Positions 1-9,070 are shown, numbered from the stretch's first letter. The stretch is 14,109 nt of DNA from Dehalococcoidia bacterium (GCA_003563865.1 PWTP01000138.1:1-14109), one strand, 5' to 3'. Numbers and translations: made by a program. Notes: generated by a model from the letters alone, not told the origin.

Positions 1-400
1 AACGTTCCTTGATATATTGAGCCATCACCGGCATAGCACCGGAGCCGGTTCCGCCAGCAGCGCTGGCTATCAATAAAAAGCCGTCTGTTTCATAGAAATT
101 CCGGGTATTTCTCAGGGCATCTACCACTTTATCAGCATCTTCCTTGGCGATTTCGGCACCCAGTTCATTGATTTTGCCTACTCCATGGCCGCCGGTTTTG
201 CGCCCACCGATAAGAATGCGGTGCTGGTAGTCTGATTTTACGGTGGAAAGCCCGCTCAAATCAGCAGCATCAGTATTAACGGCAAAGACGCCGGGGGCTA
301 CATCTATACCCCGCTGAGTTTTAGCTCTTTTATTTAACCGGGCAAATTCATCAGCAATGCGGCTGCCTGCCTGCCCGAAACCAATTATAACCAGTTTCAT
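1..400 (-). CDS. CetZ/FtsZ-like tubulin-superfamily GTPase, N-terminal part (cut by window edge)
   Basis: Only the first 133 codons are present; the gene runs off the left edge. The visible part is a tubulin-type GTP-binding domain. A glycine loop with GFGQAGSRI lies at residues 7-15, VNTDAADL at about 41-48, a GHGVGKINELG segment at about 71-81, and the tubulin signature as AGGTGSGA at 115-122, where the classical form is GGGTG(S/T)G. The GxGQAG loop and the GHGV..ELG segment resemble the CetZ branch more than canonical FtsZ, which usually has GVGGGGGNAV. Family members form GTP-dependent cytoskeletal filaments in the cytoplasm; whether this one acts in division or in cell shape cannot be told here. 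ATG at 400 is preceded by GGAGG (413-417) with a rather long 12-nt spacing, and by its own promoter. The C-terminal domain and catalytic T7 loop are not visible. Confidence 0.85.
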   Translation of the reverse strand, partial: MKLVIIGFGQAGSRIADEFARLNKRAKTQRGIDVAPGVFAVNTDAADLSGLSTVKSDYQHRILIGGRKTGGHGVGKINELGAEIAKEDADKVVDALRNTRNFYETDGFLLIASAAGGTGSGAMPVMAQYIKER

Positions 401-441
401 ATCTTTACTCGACCTCCATTATTTATTTACCGAGATTGGCT

Positions 442-471
442 ATTTTAACCTTGCATATCTTTAGGTGTCAA
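442..471 (-). promoter_or_regulatory. Sigma70-type promoter for the CetZ/FtsZ-like gene
   Basis: Reading the minus strand, a perfect -35 TTGACA (466-471) is followed after 18 nt by TAAAAT (442-447). Transcription would begin near 435, giving a leader of about 35 nt that contains the GGAGG ribosome site. The -35 lies just downstream of the GAPDH stop codon, so the cytoskeletal gene can be expressed apart from the glycolytic unit. No hairpin terminator for GAPDH is visible in the gap, so read-through is also possible. Confidence 0.6.
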
Positions 472-473
472 AC

Positions 474-1490
474 TTACTGAAAGCCTTTGCTGCCTATATA
501 TGCAGCCAGATCAGCCAGGCGGTTACAGTAACCCCACTCATTATCATACCAGCTTAGCAGTTTAACCATATTTGTACCGATAACCATAGTACTAAGTCCA
601 TCAACAATACAACTGGACGGGTTGCCGATAAAGTCACTGCTGACCAGTGGTTCGCTGGAATATTCAAGGATGCCTTCGAGGGGGCCTTCAGCTGCTTCTT
701 TTAAGGTCTGGTTGACTATATCTGCATTTACTTGTTTAGTTACACTGACTACCAGATCGATAACTGATACTGTCAGTACCGGTACCCGGTAAGCCATGCC
801 ATCCAGTTTGCCTTTTAGTTCAGGCATGACCCGGGTCACTGCTTTGGCGGCCCCGGTAGTGGTGGGTATAATATTGGCAGCCGCTGCTCTGGCTCTCCTT
901 AAATCCTTATGAGCCATATCCTGGATGCGCTGATCATTGGTGTAGGCATGGATAGTACTCATGAGCCCTTTTTCTACACCAAAAGCCTGATGGAGTACTT
1001 TTGCCAACGGGGCAATGCTGTTGGTTGTACAAGAAGCATTAGAAATAATCCGGTGGTTACAAGGATCATACTTGTCTTCATTAACCCCCAGCACTATGGA
1101 GATGTCTTCATTATTGGCCGGGGCCGAGATAATTACCTTTTTGGCTCCACCTTCAAGATGGGCAGAAGCTTTGGATCCATCAGTGAAAAGCCCGGTAGAT
1201 TCGATGACAATATCAGCATCAAAGTGTGCCCAGTTTATCCTGGCTGGTTCTCGCTCGGTGATAACCTTTATTCTTTTACTATCTATAATTATGCTGTCAT
1301 TGTCTGCGGTTACACATCCTTTATAGCGCCCGTAAGTGGTATCCCACTTTAAAAGATGAGCGTTAGTTTGAGCGTCTGTCAAGTCGTTAATGGCTACTAC
1401 TTCAAGCTCTTCTTCGTGGAATTGATTGATGGCTCTCAAAGTTAACCTGCCGATGCGGCCAAAACCATTAATTCCGATTTTTACTGTCAA
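474..1490 (-). CDS. gap: Glyceraldehyde-3-phosphate dehydrogenase, type I
   Basis: This 338-residue cytoplasmic enzyme oxidises and phosphorylates glyceraldehyde-3-phosphate to 1,3-bisphosphoglycerate with NAD(P), or works in reverse during gluconeogenesis. The N-terminal nucleotide-binding motif GINGFGRIGR spans residues 7-16, with an INDL segment at about 34-37 whose Asp is typical of NAD-preferring forms. The active-site block SNASCTTN places the catalytic Cys at 154, and the partner His is 181 in HAYTNDQ. The C-terminal WYDNEWGY block is present, and the length is normal. The start is TTG (1490-1488): KIGINGFGR begins three residues later, no ATG fits, and AAAGGAGG (about 1501-1508) sits upstream. 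That ribosome site lies within the last codons of the broken dehydratase ORF, which stops 1 nt before the TTG, so translation is probably coupled to the upstream frame. Last gene of the unit starting at 4768. Confidence 0.96.
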   Translation of the reverse strand: MTVKIGINGFGRIGRLTLRAINQFHEEELEVVAINDLTDAQTNAHLLKWDTTYGRYKGCVTADNDSIIIDSKRIKVITEREPARINWAHFDADIVIESTGLFTDGSKASAHLEGGAKKVIISAPANNEDISIVLGVNEDKYDPCNHRIISNASCTTNSIAPLAKVLHQAFGVEKGLMSTIHAYTNDQRIQDMAHKDLRRARAAAANIIPTTTGAAKAVTRVMPELKGKLDGMAYRVPVLTVSVIDLVVSVTKQVNADIVNQTLKEAAEGPLEGILEYSSEPLVSSDFIGNPSSCIVDGLSTMVIGTNMVKLLSWYDNEWGYCNRLADLAAYIGSKGFQ

Positions 1491-1491
1491 A

Positions 1492-2052
1492 TTACTCAGC
1501 CTCCTTTTCTTTAACTGTCATTATTTTACTCCGTTCGAGCATATCAATAAAGGCCTCAATACGGGTTTTTAAGTGCTGGTTGAGGAAAAAACCACTTCCT
1601 CCTTCCAAGGTAAGGAAGGGAATGTCCAGCCTTTTCCTTAATATGATATCACCAATTGCCCGGTGGCAGAAAGATTGAACATAATGGATAACGCCATCAA
1701 TTTTTCTTGTCTGTATCTCTCTCGAAATATCTGCAATCCGGTATTCAATCGGGTAAGGATAAGTGTAAAGAGTATACTGTTCGGCCAGGTTATTGCCCGG
1801 TGACAGCATGGCAAATTGACGCTGGGTTTCATTGTATATAACCCTGCCATCGTTTTTTTCGATAAACCCATACAAGGAACGGGCAAACACAGGTGGAACA
1901 CCGATGTAAGCCAGTCTCAACATGGTCGGACTATATGCTTTACGGTTACGTGCCTGTGTAAGCAGGTTTGATAATCCTTCTTGATATTTGACATAATCTT
2001 GATCAAAATCTGAGCAAGAAACAAGCCATATATGATTTTCAAAACCGTTCAT
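1492..2052 (-). CDS. C-terminal fragment of a 2-hydroxyacyl-CoA dehydratase D-component protein
   Basis: This open frame of 186 codons could still be translated from ATG at 2052. It starts MNGFENHIWLVSCSDF, an internal position in full-length relatives, and continues with RLAYIGVPPVF (about 46-56), a YNETQRQFAM segment, an EQYTLYTYPYP segment, KIDGVIHYVQSFCHR, and the closing KTRIEAFIDML. These are the conserved blocks of the second half of the HgdB/HgdC family. One family cysteine (in VQSFCHR) remains. No ribosome site precedes the ATG, which lies inside the 3' end of the overlapping N-terminal frame, so expression would need reinitiation or a +1 shift. Its last codons hold the GAPDH ribosome site, which may be why the frame stays open. 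Likely remnant rather than working enzyme; a role as a small stand-alone protein is not excluded. Confidence 0.6.
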   Translation of the reverse strand: MNGFENHIWLVSCSDFDQDYVKYQEGLSNLLTQARNRKAYSPTMLRLAYIGVPPVFARSLYGFIEKNDGRVIYNETQRQFAMLSPGNNLAEQYTLYTYPYPIEYRIADISREIQTRKIDGVIHYVQSFCHRAIGDIILRKRLDIPFLTLEGGSGFFLNQHLKTRIEAFIDMLERSKIMTVKEKEAE

Positions 2053-2160
2053 TATGCCCGGGGTCAGGGTGGCTGATAAACAGATTGTTCAAGTCAACCG
2101 GTGTATAGCCTGCAGCAATCAGGCATTCTATTGGAATGGTGGTGGTAATGCCAACAGTTT

Positions 2161-2164
<4 letters not shown>
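1492..2164 (-). pseudogene. Disrupted 2-hydroxyacyl-CoA dehydratase D-component (HgdB/HgdC-like) gene
   Basis: Two frames together look like one damaged gene. The first begins with ATG at 2164, overlapping the upstream TGA stop as ATGA, and encodes 41 residues containing TTTIPIE, AAGYTPVDLNN and LFISHPDPG, a strong match to the N-terminus of this family as I remember it. It stops at TGA (2039-2041). The second frame, shifted by +1, supplies the C-terminal half from GFENH onward. Between the HPDP and GFENH elements, intact relatives have roughly 110 more residues, including the CCAWIKG and GDCS cysteine blocks; these are absent. The simplest reading is an internal deletion of about 330 nt, not a multiple of three, joining the ends near 2045-2060. 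Family members are [4Fe-4S] subunits acting with an ATP-dependent activator; without the missing cysteines this product should not bind the cluster normally. The alignment is from memory, not computed. Confidence 0.7.
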
Positions 2165-4273
<2,109 letters not shown>

Positions 4274-4768
4274 CTATTCTCCTCCTGGCCGGTCGTTTAT
4301 CATTTCAATAGCCAGCTCTACTGCTTCAGCCGGTGATTGAACGCAGATTATAGATTTATCCTCTTTTCCATTACGGCCAATATTCCAGGTATTAAGGCCA
4401 ACTATAGGTATACCATTTTGTAAAGCAAAACTTATTTCAGAGAGCGTGCCATAACTGCCACCGACGGCAATAACGGCTCTGGCTGATTTGGCTACAATAA
4501 CATTACGGCTGTATCCCATACCGGTAACAACCGGTATGTCTATAAAAGCATTGGCGTTTGTGTAGCTGTCTCCCGGCAGAATGCCGATTGTAAGACCACC
4601 GGCTGATTTAGCCCCACGGCAGGCGGCCTCCATAACACCTCCCAGCCCTCCACAAATAAGTACAGCGCCTTTAAGCGCAATTTCTCTGCCGGCTTCCTCG
4701 GCTTGTTCAAGCTCTTCTTCTGAAGCTTGAGACCCTCCGATGACGGCAATAATGGCTTTATAGTTCAT
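4274..4768 (-). CDS. TIGR00725-family / SLOG (LOG-like) nucleotide-binding protein
   Basis: This 164-residue protein has a Rossmann-like SLOG fold: an N-terminal AVIGGS strand-turn (8-13), GGLGGVMEAACRGA (40-53), GILPG (62-66), a GMGYSRN segment (83-89), and the phosphate-binding VGGSYGTLSEI (102-112), equivalent to PGGxGTxxE of LOG/lysine decarboxylase-like proteins. LOG enzymes cleave nucleoside 5'-monophosphates to free the base, but the TIGR00725 branch lacks an established substrate and its motif differs, so no reaction is assigned. It is cytoplasmic, with no signal or membrane segment. It is the first gene of the unit leading to enolase, 3 nt before that gene. ATG at 4768 begins just before the conserved IIAVIGGS strand, so the start is credible, yet there is no recognisable ribosome site; the predicted leader is only about 19 nt. 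Confidence 0.85.
   Translation of the reverse strand: MNYKAIIAVIGGSQASEEELEQAEEAGREIALKGAVLICGGLGGVMEAACRGAKSAGGLTIGILPGDSYTNANAFIDIPVVTGMGYSRNVIVAKSARAVIAVGGSYGTLSEISFALQNGIPIVGLNTWNIGRNGKEDKSIICVQSPAEAVELAIEMINDRPGGE
4517..4538. repeat. Inverted repeat with 9-bp arms in the SLOG gene
   Basis: CATACCGGT (4517-4525), spacer AACA, then the exact reverse complement ACCGGTATG (4530-4538). It encodes part of PVVTGMG. One such repeat could be expected by chance in a window of this size, so this is a description only. Confidence 0.5.
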
Positions 4769-4793
4769 AATCTGATACCAGACATTAAGGTGG

Positions 4794-4823
4794 ATTATAT
4801 CATCTGTTTTAAGTTGGGGTAAA
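4794..4823 (-). promoter_or_regulatory. Extended -10 promoter for the SLOG-eno-...-gap unit
   Basis: On the minus strand, a consensus TATAAT (4794-4799) is preceded by TGA, forming an extended -10 (TGnTATAAT), with TTTACC (4818-4823) as a 4-of-6 match to the -35 at 18-nt spacing. Initiation would be near 4787, about 19 nt before ATG 4768. The -35 lies inside the end of pth, so the promoter fits the 40-nt gap between genes. Confidence 0.6.
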
Positions 4824-5393
4824 GAACCGGTTAAAACGGTTCATGGCAATGTCGATACCGTCAGTCAGCAATGATTTCAGCGCTTCACTTATACGTGGTA
4901 ATGATTTTTCCATCAAGGTTGCTTCCTGGCTGGTGAAATTGCCCAACACATAATCAACGATATCTTCTTCGGTTGTATTATTATCCGGCCTGCCAATGCC
5001 TATTCTAAGACGGATAAATTCAAGTGTGCCGAGGGCTCTGATTATAGAATTGATACCTTTGTGGCCGGCAGAACTGCCACCCCGGCGCAGCCGAATCTGG
5101 CCTGTTTTAAGATCAAGATCGTCATGAATGACAATAATAGACTCCGGCTTTACGTTATATTTAGTGGTTAACCGCCGCACTGCCTCGCCGCTCAGGTTCA
5201 TATAGGTGCGTGGTTTAGCCAGGGTAACCAGCTGGTTTTCTATCTCACCAGAGCCGGTCAGGCAGAGCCGCTCACGGTTACTGATTGTAATCTGGTCCTT
5301 ATTTGCCACATAATCCAGGACAATAAAACCGGCATTGTGGCGGGTTCTGGCATAATCTTTTCCAGGGTTGCCCAACCCTACTATAAGTTGCAT
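4809..5393 (-). CDS. pth: Peptidyl-tRNA hydrolase
   Basis: Pth cleaves the ester bond of peptidyl-tRNAs released by stalled ribosomes and so recycles tRNA; it is a monomeric cytoplasmic enzyme. At 194 residues the length is normal. The family blocks are clear: LIVGLGNPG (3-11) with Asn9, the catalytic His19 in TRHNAGF, KPRTYMNLSG (60-69) with Asn66, IVIHDDLDL (87-95) with the Asp that polarises the His, RGGSSAGHKG (104-113), and RLRIGIGRP. ATG at 5393 has GAGG 8 nt upstream. The C-terminus ends in a short NRFNRFF repeat, from direct repeats in the DNA that also form a weak stem near 4825-4843. It probably has its own promoter in the 84-nt gap after the DUF1015 gene. Confidence 0.97.
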   Translation of the reverse strand: MQLIVGLGNPGKDYARTRHNAGFIVLDYVANKDQITISNRERLCLTGSGEIENQLVTLAKPRTYMNLSGEAVRRLTTKYNVKPESIIVIHDDLDLKTGQIRLRRGGSSAGHKGINSIIRALGTLEFIRLRIGIGRPDNNTTEEDIVDYVLGNFTSQEATLMEKSLPRISEALKSLLTDGIDIAMNRFNRFFTPT

Positions 5394-5416
5394 GGTATTA
5401 ACCTCAATTAATACAC

Positions 5417-5445
5417 AGAATAAAGGCCTGTGGCGATTTTAGCAA
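5417..5445 (-). promoter_or_regulatory. Probable pth promoter
   Basis: TTGCTA (5440-5445) and TATTCT (5417-5422) are spaced 17 nt apart on the minus strand, each matching consensus at 4 of 6 positions. Initiation near 5410 would leave a short leader that still contains the GAGG site. The -35 overlaps one arm of the palindrome at 5441-5460. Confidence 0.4.
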
Positions 5446-5460
5446 CTCATATGAGTGGCT
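5441..5460. promoter_or_regulatory. Dyad-symmetric possible operator upstream of pth
   Basis: A perfect 12-bp palindrome ACTCATATGAGT (5445-5456) extends to AGC-n-core-n-GCT, a 20-bp dyad with one mismatched pair. It overlaps the -35 of the predicted pth promoter, where a repressor would normally bind. No regulator is encoded nearby, so its use is inferred from position only. Confidence 0.4.
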
Positions 5461-5477
5461 GCCACCGGTTCACTATA

Positions 5478-6791
5478 TCAAAATAACCGGTTTAGAACCA
5501 GGCCTGAAGGCAATTTGGGATGAAAATAGGTCGACTTCCTGGGCATTCGCTGGTTGGCATCAGCCACTTCTTTTATTACCTCGGGGCTCATAGGGCGTAA
5601 AATGATGGCCAGCTGGTATTCTCTGTTCTTTACCAGGTCTATGATTTCCCGTATATTGTGATTAAAGGCTATGCGAGAAAGATCGGTCATGTCCGTTAAG
5701 CCCAGCAACCCTTCAAGAATGACGTGGTCAATAATGCTGACATCAAGCTTATTGTACAGATCTGAATGGAATGCAGGCATCATCTGGTTTAATTTTTGGT
5801 GATCTTTTACTTCAATGATATGTATCCTGTCTCCTCCCAGGCCAAATAAGGCCAGGCAGGTGTTTTGAGATTTACTCATCATAGCCTCAATGTCAATCCA
5901 GGCTTCCGGATGGTCTAAATGGACTTCCGTAATGTCAAAAAGATATTCCAGTTTGGGCATCAGGCTGTTAATAGTATTCCGGCTTACCCCTCTGACCAGA
6001 CGGTGTGGAGGCAGGTTTACCAGACCGGGGTCTTGAAAATCAACCATTTCCATCATTAGATAGTTGAAAGGCTCATCCCCGGTGGCGTTGTTTCCCAGAA
6101 TTGCTTCCTGCTCTCGCTTGTATTTCAGGGCGCTTTCATAGCGATGATGGCCATCGGCAATATACAAAGGCTTTTGGTTAAATAGGCCACTAAGAGCATC
6201 AATGCTGTCAGGTTCAGTAATTATCCATAAGTGATGATGTTCATCGTCATAACCATCTGAATTCAATTGAGGTCTGGATTTTGTCAGACTGCTTAACAAT
6301 TGTTTTACAGCCTTGTCCTGATCTTCATACATTACAAATACGGGGCTTGTATTGGCTTTGGTGGAGCGCAGCAATGCCTCTCTATCGCTTCTGGCTTTAA
6401 ACAGAGTGCCCTCGTGGGGCCGCACAATCATCTTGCTCCACTCTTCCAGCCGGACTGCGGCTATAATGCTCCGGCGGCAATAGCGGTAGTCTTCAAGTGT
6501 AAAATAGTGTTCATGTATATAAATAGCCGGTTTAGACTCTGGTAACAATATCCCTTCTTCCAGCCAGTTCTCGAGGGTATTTGACGCCAGGCCATATTTA
6601 TTATCATGCTCACTATCACCCGGCAGTTCTTTGGTAAGTTCAATCCGAATATAATTGTGCTTGTTTAAACGGTAATAGGCGTCCTGCTCTGTTGGGGAGA
6701 TTACATCATATGGTGGACACATTACCTGGGAGTAATCTTTAACAAATTCAGGGTTGTAACGAATACCTCGAAAAGGTCTTACCAATGCCAT
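5478..6791 (-). CDS. DUF1015-family protein (COG4198)
   Basis: This 437-residue protein has the DUF1015 landmarks: VRPFRGIRY at 4-12, VMCPPYDVI at 23-31, RPHEGTLFKARSDREALL at about 124-141 (a variant of the usual PKADR block), SPVFVMY at 149-155, and IADGHHRYESAL at 211-222. No reaction is firmly assigned to the family. Genes of this family often sit beside serA/serC in other bacteria, from memory, and the DGHHR motif resembles the core of ParB-like free serine kinases (SerK), so a role in phosphoserine metabolism is a reasonable but unproven guess. serA lies in the same window on the same strand, separated by ligA. ATG at 6791 has AAAGGA 11 nt upstream. Soluble, with no membrane segments. 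No terminator is evident after the gene. Confidence 0.9.
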   Translation of the reverse strand: MALVRPFRGIRYNPEFVKDYSQVMCPPYDVISPTEQDAYYRLNKHNYIRIELTKELPGDSEHDNKYGLASNTLENWLEEGILLPESKPAIYIHEHYFTLEDYRYCRRSIIAAVRLEEWSKMIVRPHEGTLFKARSDREALLRSTKANTSPVFVMYEDQDKAVKQLLSSLTKSRPQLNSDGYDDEHHHLWIITEPDSIDALSGLFNQKPLYIADGHHRYESALKYKREQEAILGNNATGDEPFNYLMMEMVDFQDPGLVNLPPHRLVRGVSRNTINSLMPKLEYLFDITEVHLDHPEAWIDIEAMMSKSQNTCLALFGLGGDRIHIIEVKDHQKLNQMMPAFHSDLYNKLDVSIIDHVILEGLLGLTDMTDLSRIAFNHNIREIIDLVKNREYQLAIILRPMSPEVIKEVADANQRMPRKSTYFHPKLPSGLVLNRLF

Positions 6792-6862
6792 GTAAAATCA
6801 AGTCCTTTCAGTGTGTTTAGTTGAAATCAGATCCGTCAGGCAGTTTGTTTTTGCCAGGTCTC

Positions 6863-6891
6863 ATTCTACCAGAAAAGCGGGAAACTGGCCA
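6863..6891 (-). promoter_or_regulatory. Probable promoter for the DUF1015 gene
   Basis: Within the 194-nt gap after ligA, the minus strand carries TGGCCA (6886-6891) and TAGAAT (6863-6868) with 17-nt spacing (4 of 6 and 5 of 6 matches). Initiation near 6856 gives a leader of about 65 nt. The rest of the gap (6892-6985) shows no gene, RNA or clear terminator. Confidence 0.45.
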
Positions 6892-6985
6892 TTTGAATCA
6901 ACCTTGGATAATAGAGCGCTGAATGCATGACATTAATGGCGATCAGATTAAATCCAGGCTAAGCAATTTACATAATACTAAACTA

Positions 6986-9028
6986 TCACGTTTGATTCTT
7001 CAGTAAATCTAAAAAGCCCTGTTCATCTATTTGCTCTATGCCCAGTTGTCGGGCTTTATCAAGTTTAGAACCGGCTCCCTCACCGGTTACCAGGTAACTG
7101 GTCTTTCTGGTAATATCGCTTTTAGCAGAACCTCCCAAAGACCTGACGATCTCTTCAGCTTCTTCACGGGTATAGTTCTTAAGTCTGCCGGTAATAACAA
7201 ATTCAAGGCCCGACAACGGCCTGGATTTATCATTTACTTCGTTAATTTCAACCGGTGCTACTCCGGCCTTTTGCATTTTGGTTATGATTTGGCAGTTTGC
7301 ATTGTTTTGGAAAAAGGCTACAATGCTTTCAGCAATTTTCGGCCCGATTCCAGCCAGGCTGGCCAGCTCCTCTCTGGTTGCTGTCATTATCTTTTTCAGG
7401 CTTTTAAAACGAGCGGCTAAAAGTGAAGCGGTTTCGATACCAACGTGTTTTATCCCCAGGGCATATATCAGCCGTTCAAGGGCTGGTTGCCTGCTGCCGG
7501 CAATGGATTTTAATAGATTGTCAGCACTTTTGTCGCCCATATTTTCCAGTGTGAGCAGATCGTCTTTGGTTAGATAGTACAGATCGGCAAAATCATTTAC
7601 CAGGCCTTGCCTGAAAAGAGCAATGCTGAGTTGTTCACCAATGCCACGGATGTCCATTGCATTTCTTGAAGCAAAATGCTCAATACGCTGTTCAGCTTGA
7701 GCCGGGCAGGCAGCATCCGGACAGTAGTACATTACCTCGCCGGTTGGTTTGAATACGGCTGAACCACATTCAGGGCAGACCGGCACACCGGCTTGAGGCG
7801 AGAATAGTTTCTCAGACAGTTTAAATGGCCGGCTATCGTGCGGACGTTTGGAAAGCACCGGACCAACTATTTGAGGTATTACATCACCGGCTCTTTGCAG
7901 TATTACTGTATCTCCCTCACGTATATCTTTACGGGCTATATCATCTTCATTGTGCAAGGTAGCCTGTTTTACTGTAACTCCGCCTATTTGAACCGGTTCC
8001 AGTACGGCAAAGGGGTTGAGGGTGCCGGTGCGTCCCACACTGATTTTTATTTCTTTTAAAAGTGTAGTTGCTTGAACTGCCGGGAATTTATAGGCAATTG
8101 CCCATCGTGGTTCACGCCCCACATTACCCAGAGCTTGTTGTACATCTATCTGGTTAACTTTAACTACAATACCATCTACTTCATAGGGAAGATTATGCCG
8201 TTCTTTAAGAAAGTAACTATAGAACGATTTAACCTCATCAATATTTGATGCACAGCGGTTATAGGGGTTTAACTTGAAACCCAGGCTTTTTAAGTGTTCC
8301 AGGCGCTCCCAGTGGGTACCTGGAGCATTACTGCCTTCTAAATAACCCAGCATGTATACATAGATATCAAGCGGGCGGCTGGCTGTCAACCGGGGGTCCA
8401 GCTGGCGTAGCGAACCGGCAGCAGCATTACGTGGATTTGCAAACAACGGCAGTCCCTGCTGACTGCGGGAAGCATTCAATTTTACGAAGCCGGTCTTGGT
8501 TATATAAACTTCACCTCTTGCTTCAAAACGTGCAAATTCTTTTGAGGGCACTGTCATTGGAATTGAATGGATAGTACGCAGGTTATGCGTTATGTTTTCT
8601 CCATATATACCGTTTCCACGGGTTGCCCCGGTGACAAACCTCCCGTTCTCATATGTCAAAGCAACTGCTATCCCGTCCATCTTGAGTTCACATACGAAAT
8701 CGAAACCGGCATTTCCGGCAAGTTTTTTGATCCGGTTATACCAGTCGTCGAGCTCTCTTTCAATGAATGCATTAGCCAGTGATAACATCGGTACGGGGTG
8801 TTTTATGGTGCTAAAGGAGGTCAAAGGTTCTCCTCCGACCCGCTGGGTAGGTGAGTCAGAGGTCACCATATCGGGGTAATCGGATTCCAGCTTTAAGAGA
8901 CGTTGCATTAATCTGTCATATTCAGCATCACTGATTTCTGGATTATCCTGAACATGATACAGATAATTATGGTGGTTTATTTCTGCCTTTAACCGTTCGA
9001 TTTCGGCTCTTACACTATCACGGTTCAT
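6986..9028 (-). CDS. ligA: NAD-dependent DNA ligase LigA
   Basis: LigA seals nicks during replication and repair using NAD+. Domains in order, numbered from the ATG at 9028: the NMN-binding Ia domain with YLYHVQDNPEISDAEYD (about 23-39), the adenylation domain with catalytic Lys116 in ELKMDG, the OB fold, a four-cysteine zinc finger (Cys418, 421, 436, 441), helix-hairpin-helix repeats, and a C-terminal BRCT domain (roughly 598-680, PLSGLEFVITGRL onward). An in-frame ATG at 9046 would add six residues, but no ribosome site precedes either start. The start at 9028 puts the active Lys at 116, close to E. coli Lys115, and lies 8 nt after a TATACT box, so it is preferred; the message may be leaderless. 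Length and motifs are complete, indicating a working enzyme. Confidence 0.97.
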   Translation of the reverse strand: MNRDSVRAEIERLKAEINHHNYLYHVQDNPEISDAEYDRLMQRLLKLESDYPDMVTSDSPTQRVGGEPLTSFSTIKHPVPMLSLANAFIERELDDWYNRIKKLAGNAGFDFVCELKMDGIAVALTYENGRFVTGATRGNGIYGENITHNLRTIHSIPMTVPSKEFARFEARGEVYITKTGFVKLNASRSQQGLPLFANPRNAAAGSLRQLDPRLTASRPLDIYVYMLGYLEGSNAPGTHWERLEHLKSLGFKLNPYNRCASNIDEVKSFYSYFLKERHNLPYEVDGIVVKVNQIDVQQALGNVGREPRWAIAYKFPAVQATTLLKEIKISVGRTGTLNPFAVLEPVQIGGVTVKQATLHNEDDIARKDIREGDTVILQRAGDVIPQIVGPVLSKRPHDSRPFKLSEKLFSPQAGVPVCPECGSAVFKPTGEVMYYCPDAACPAQAEQRIEHFASRNAMDIRGIGEQLSIALFRQGLVNDFADLYYLTKDDLLTLENMGDKSADNLLKSIAGSRQPALERLIYALGIKHVGIETASLLAARFKSLKKIMTATREELASLAGIGPKIAESIVAFFQNNANCQIITKMQKAGVAPVEINEVNDKSRPLSGLEFVITGRLKNYTREEAEEIVRSLGGSAKSDITRKTSYLVTGEGAGSKLDKARQLGIEQIDEQGFLDLLKNQT

Positions 9029-9036
9029 ACGCGTTA

Positions 9037-9065
9037 AGTATAGCATAAGCCTGCGGCTTATAGCC
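9037..9065 (-). promoter_or_regulatory. Possible leaderless promoter of ligA
   Basis: TATACT (9037-9042, minus strand) matches the -10 consensus at 5 of 6 positions. The bases at -35 distance (GGCTAT, 9060-9065) are a poor match. The -10 ends 8 nt before ATG 9028, so transcription would begin at or within 2 nt of the start codon. This agrees with the lack of a ribosome site. Confidence 0.4.
9045..9061. repeat. Small perfect stem (7-bp arms, 3-nt loop) between serA and ligA
   Basis: ATAAGCC and GGCTTAT flank TGC on the plus strand. The stem sits immediately upstream of the ligA -10 box and overlaps the rejected upstream ATG at 9046. It could be an operator or part of the serA 3' end; neither can be shown. 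Confidence 0.5.
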
Positions 9066-9070
9066 TTGGA

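Noticed and set aside
776..785. 10-bp palindrome GTACCGGTAC in gap
   Set aside because: The window is rich in CCGG-centred short palindromes (ACCGGT, AACCGGTT); this one is not longer than expected from that composition.
909..1352. 147-codon open frame on the plus strand, antisense to gap
   Set aside because: Fully inside a conserved GAPDH gene, with no ribosome site or recognisable domain; open antisense frames are common opposite such genes.
4825..4843. GAACCG...CGGTTC stem near the pth 3' end as a terminator
   Set aside because: It lies inside the last pth codons, has 6-bp arms and only a short T-stretch, and is explained by direct repeats encoding NRFNRFF.
5341..5390. AGGGTTG-CC-CAACCCT inverted repeat at the pth start
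   Set aside because: Short arms in sequence encoding the invariant GLGNPG motif; expected by chance.
7031..7420. 129-codon plus-strand frame opposite the ligA 3' end
   Set aside because: Antisense to the conserved HhH/BRCT region of LigA, with a low-information sequence and no family resemblance.
8813..8821. Strong Shine-Dalgarno-like AAAGGAGGT on the plus strand
   Set aside because: No plus-strand start codon with a plausible protein follows at suitable spacing; it lies in the ligA coding sequence.
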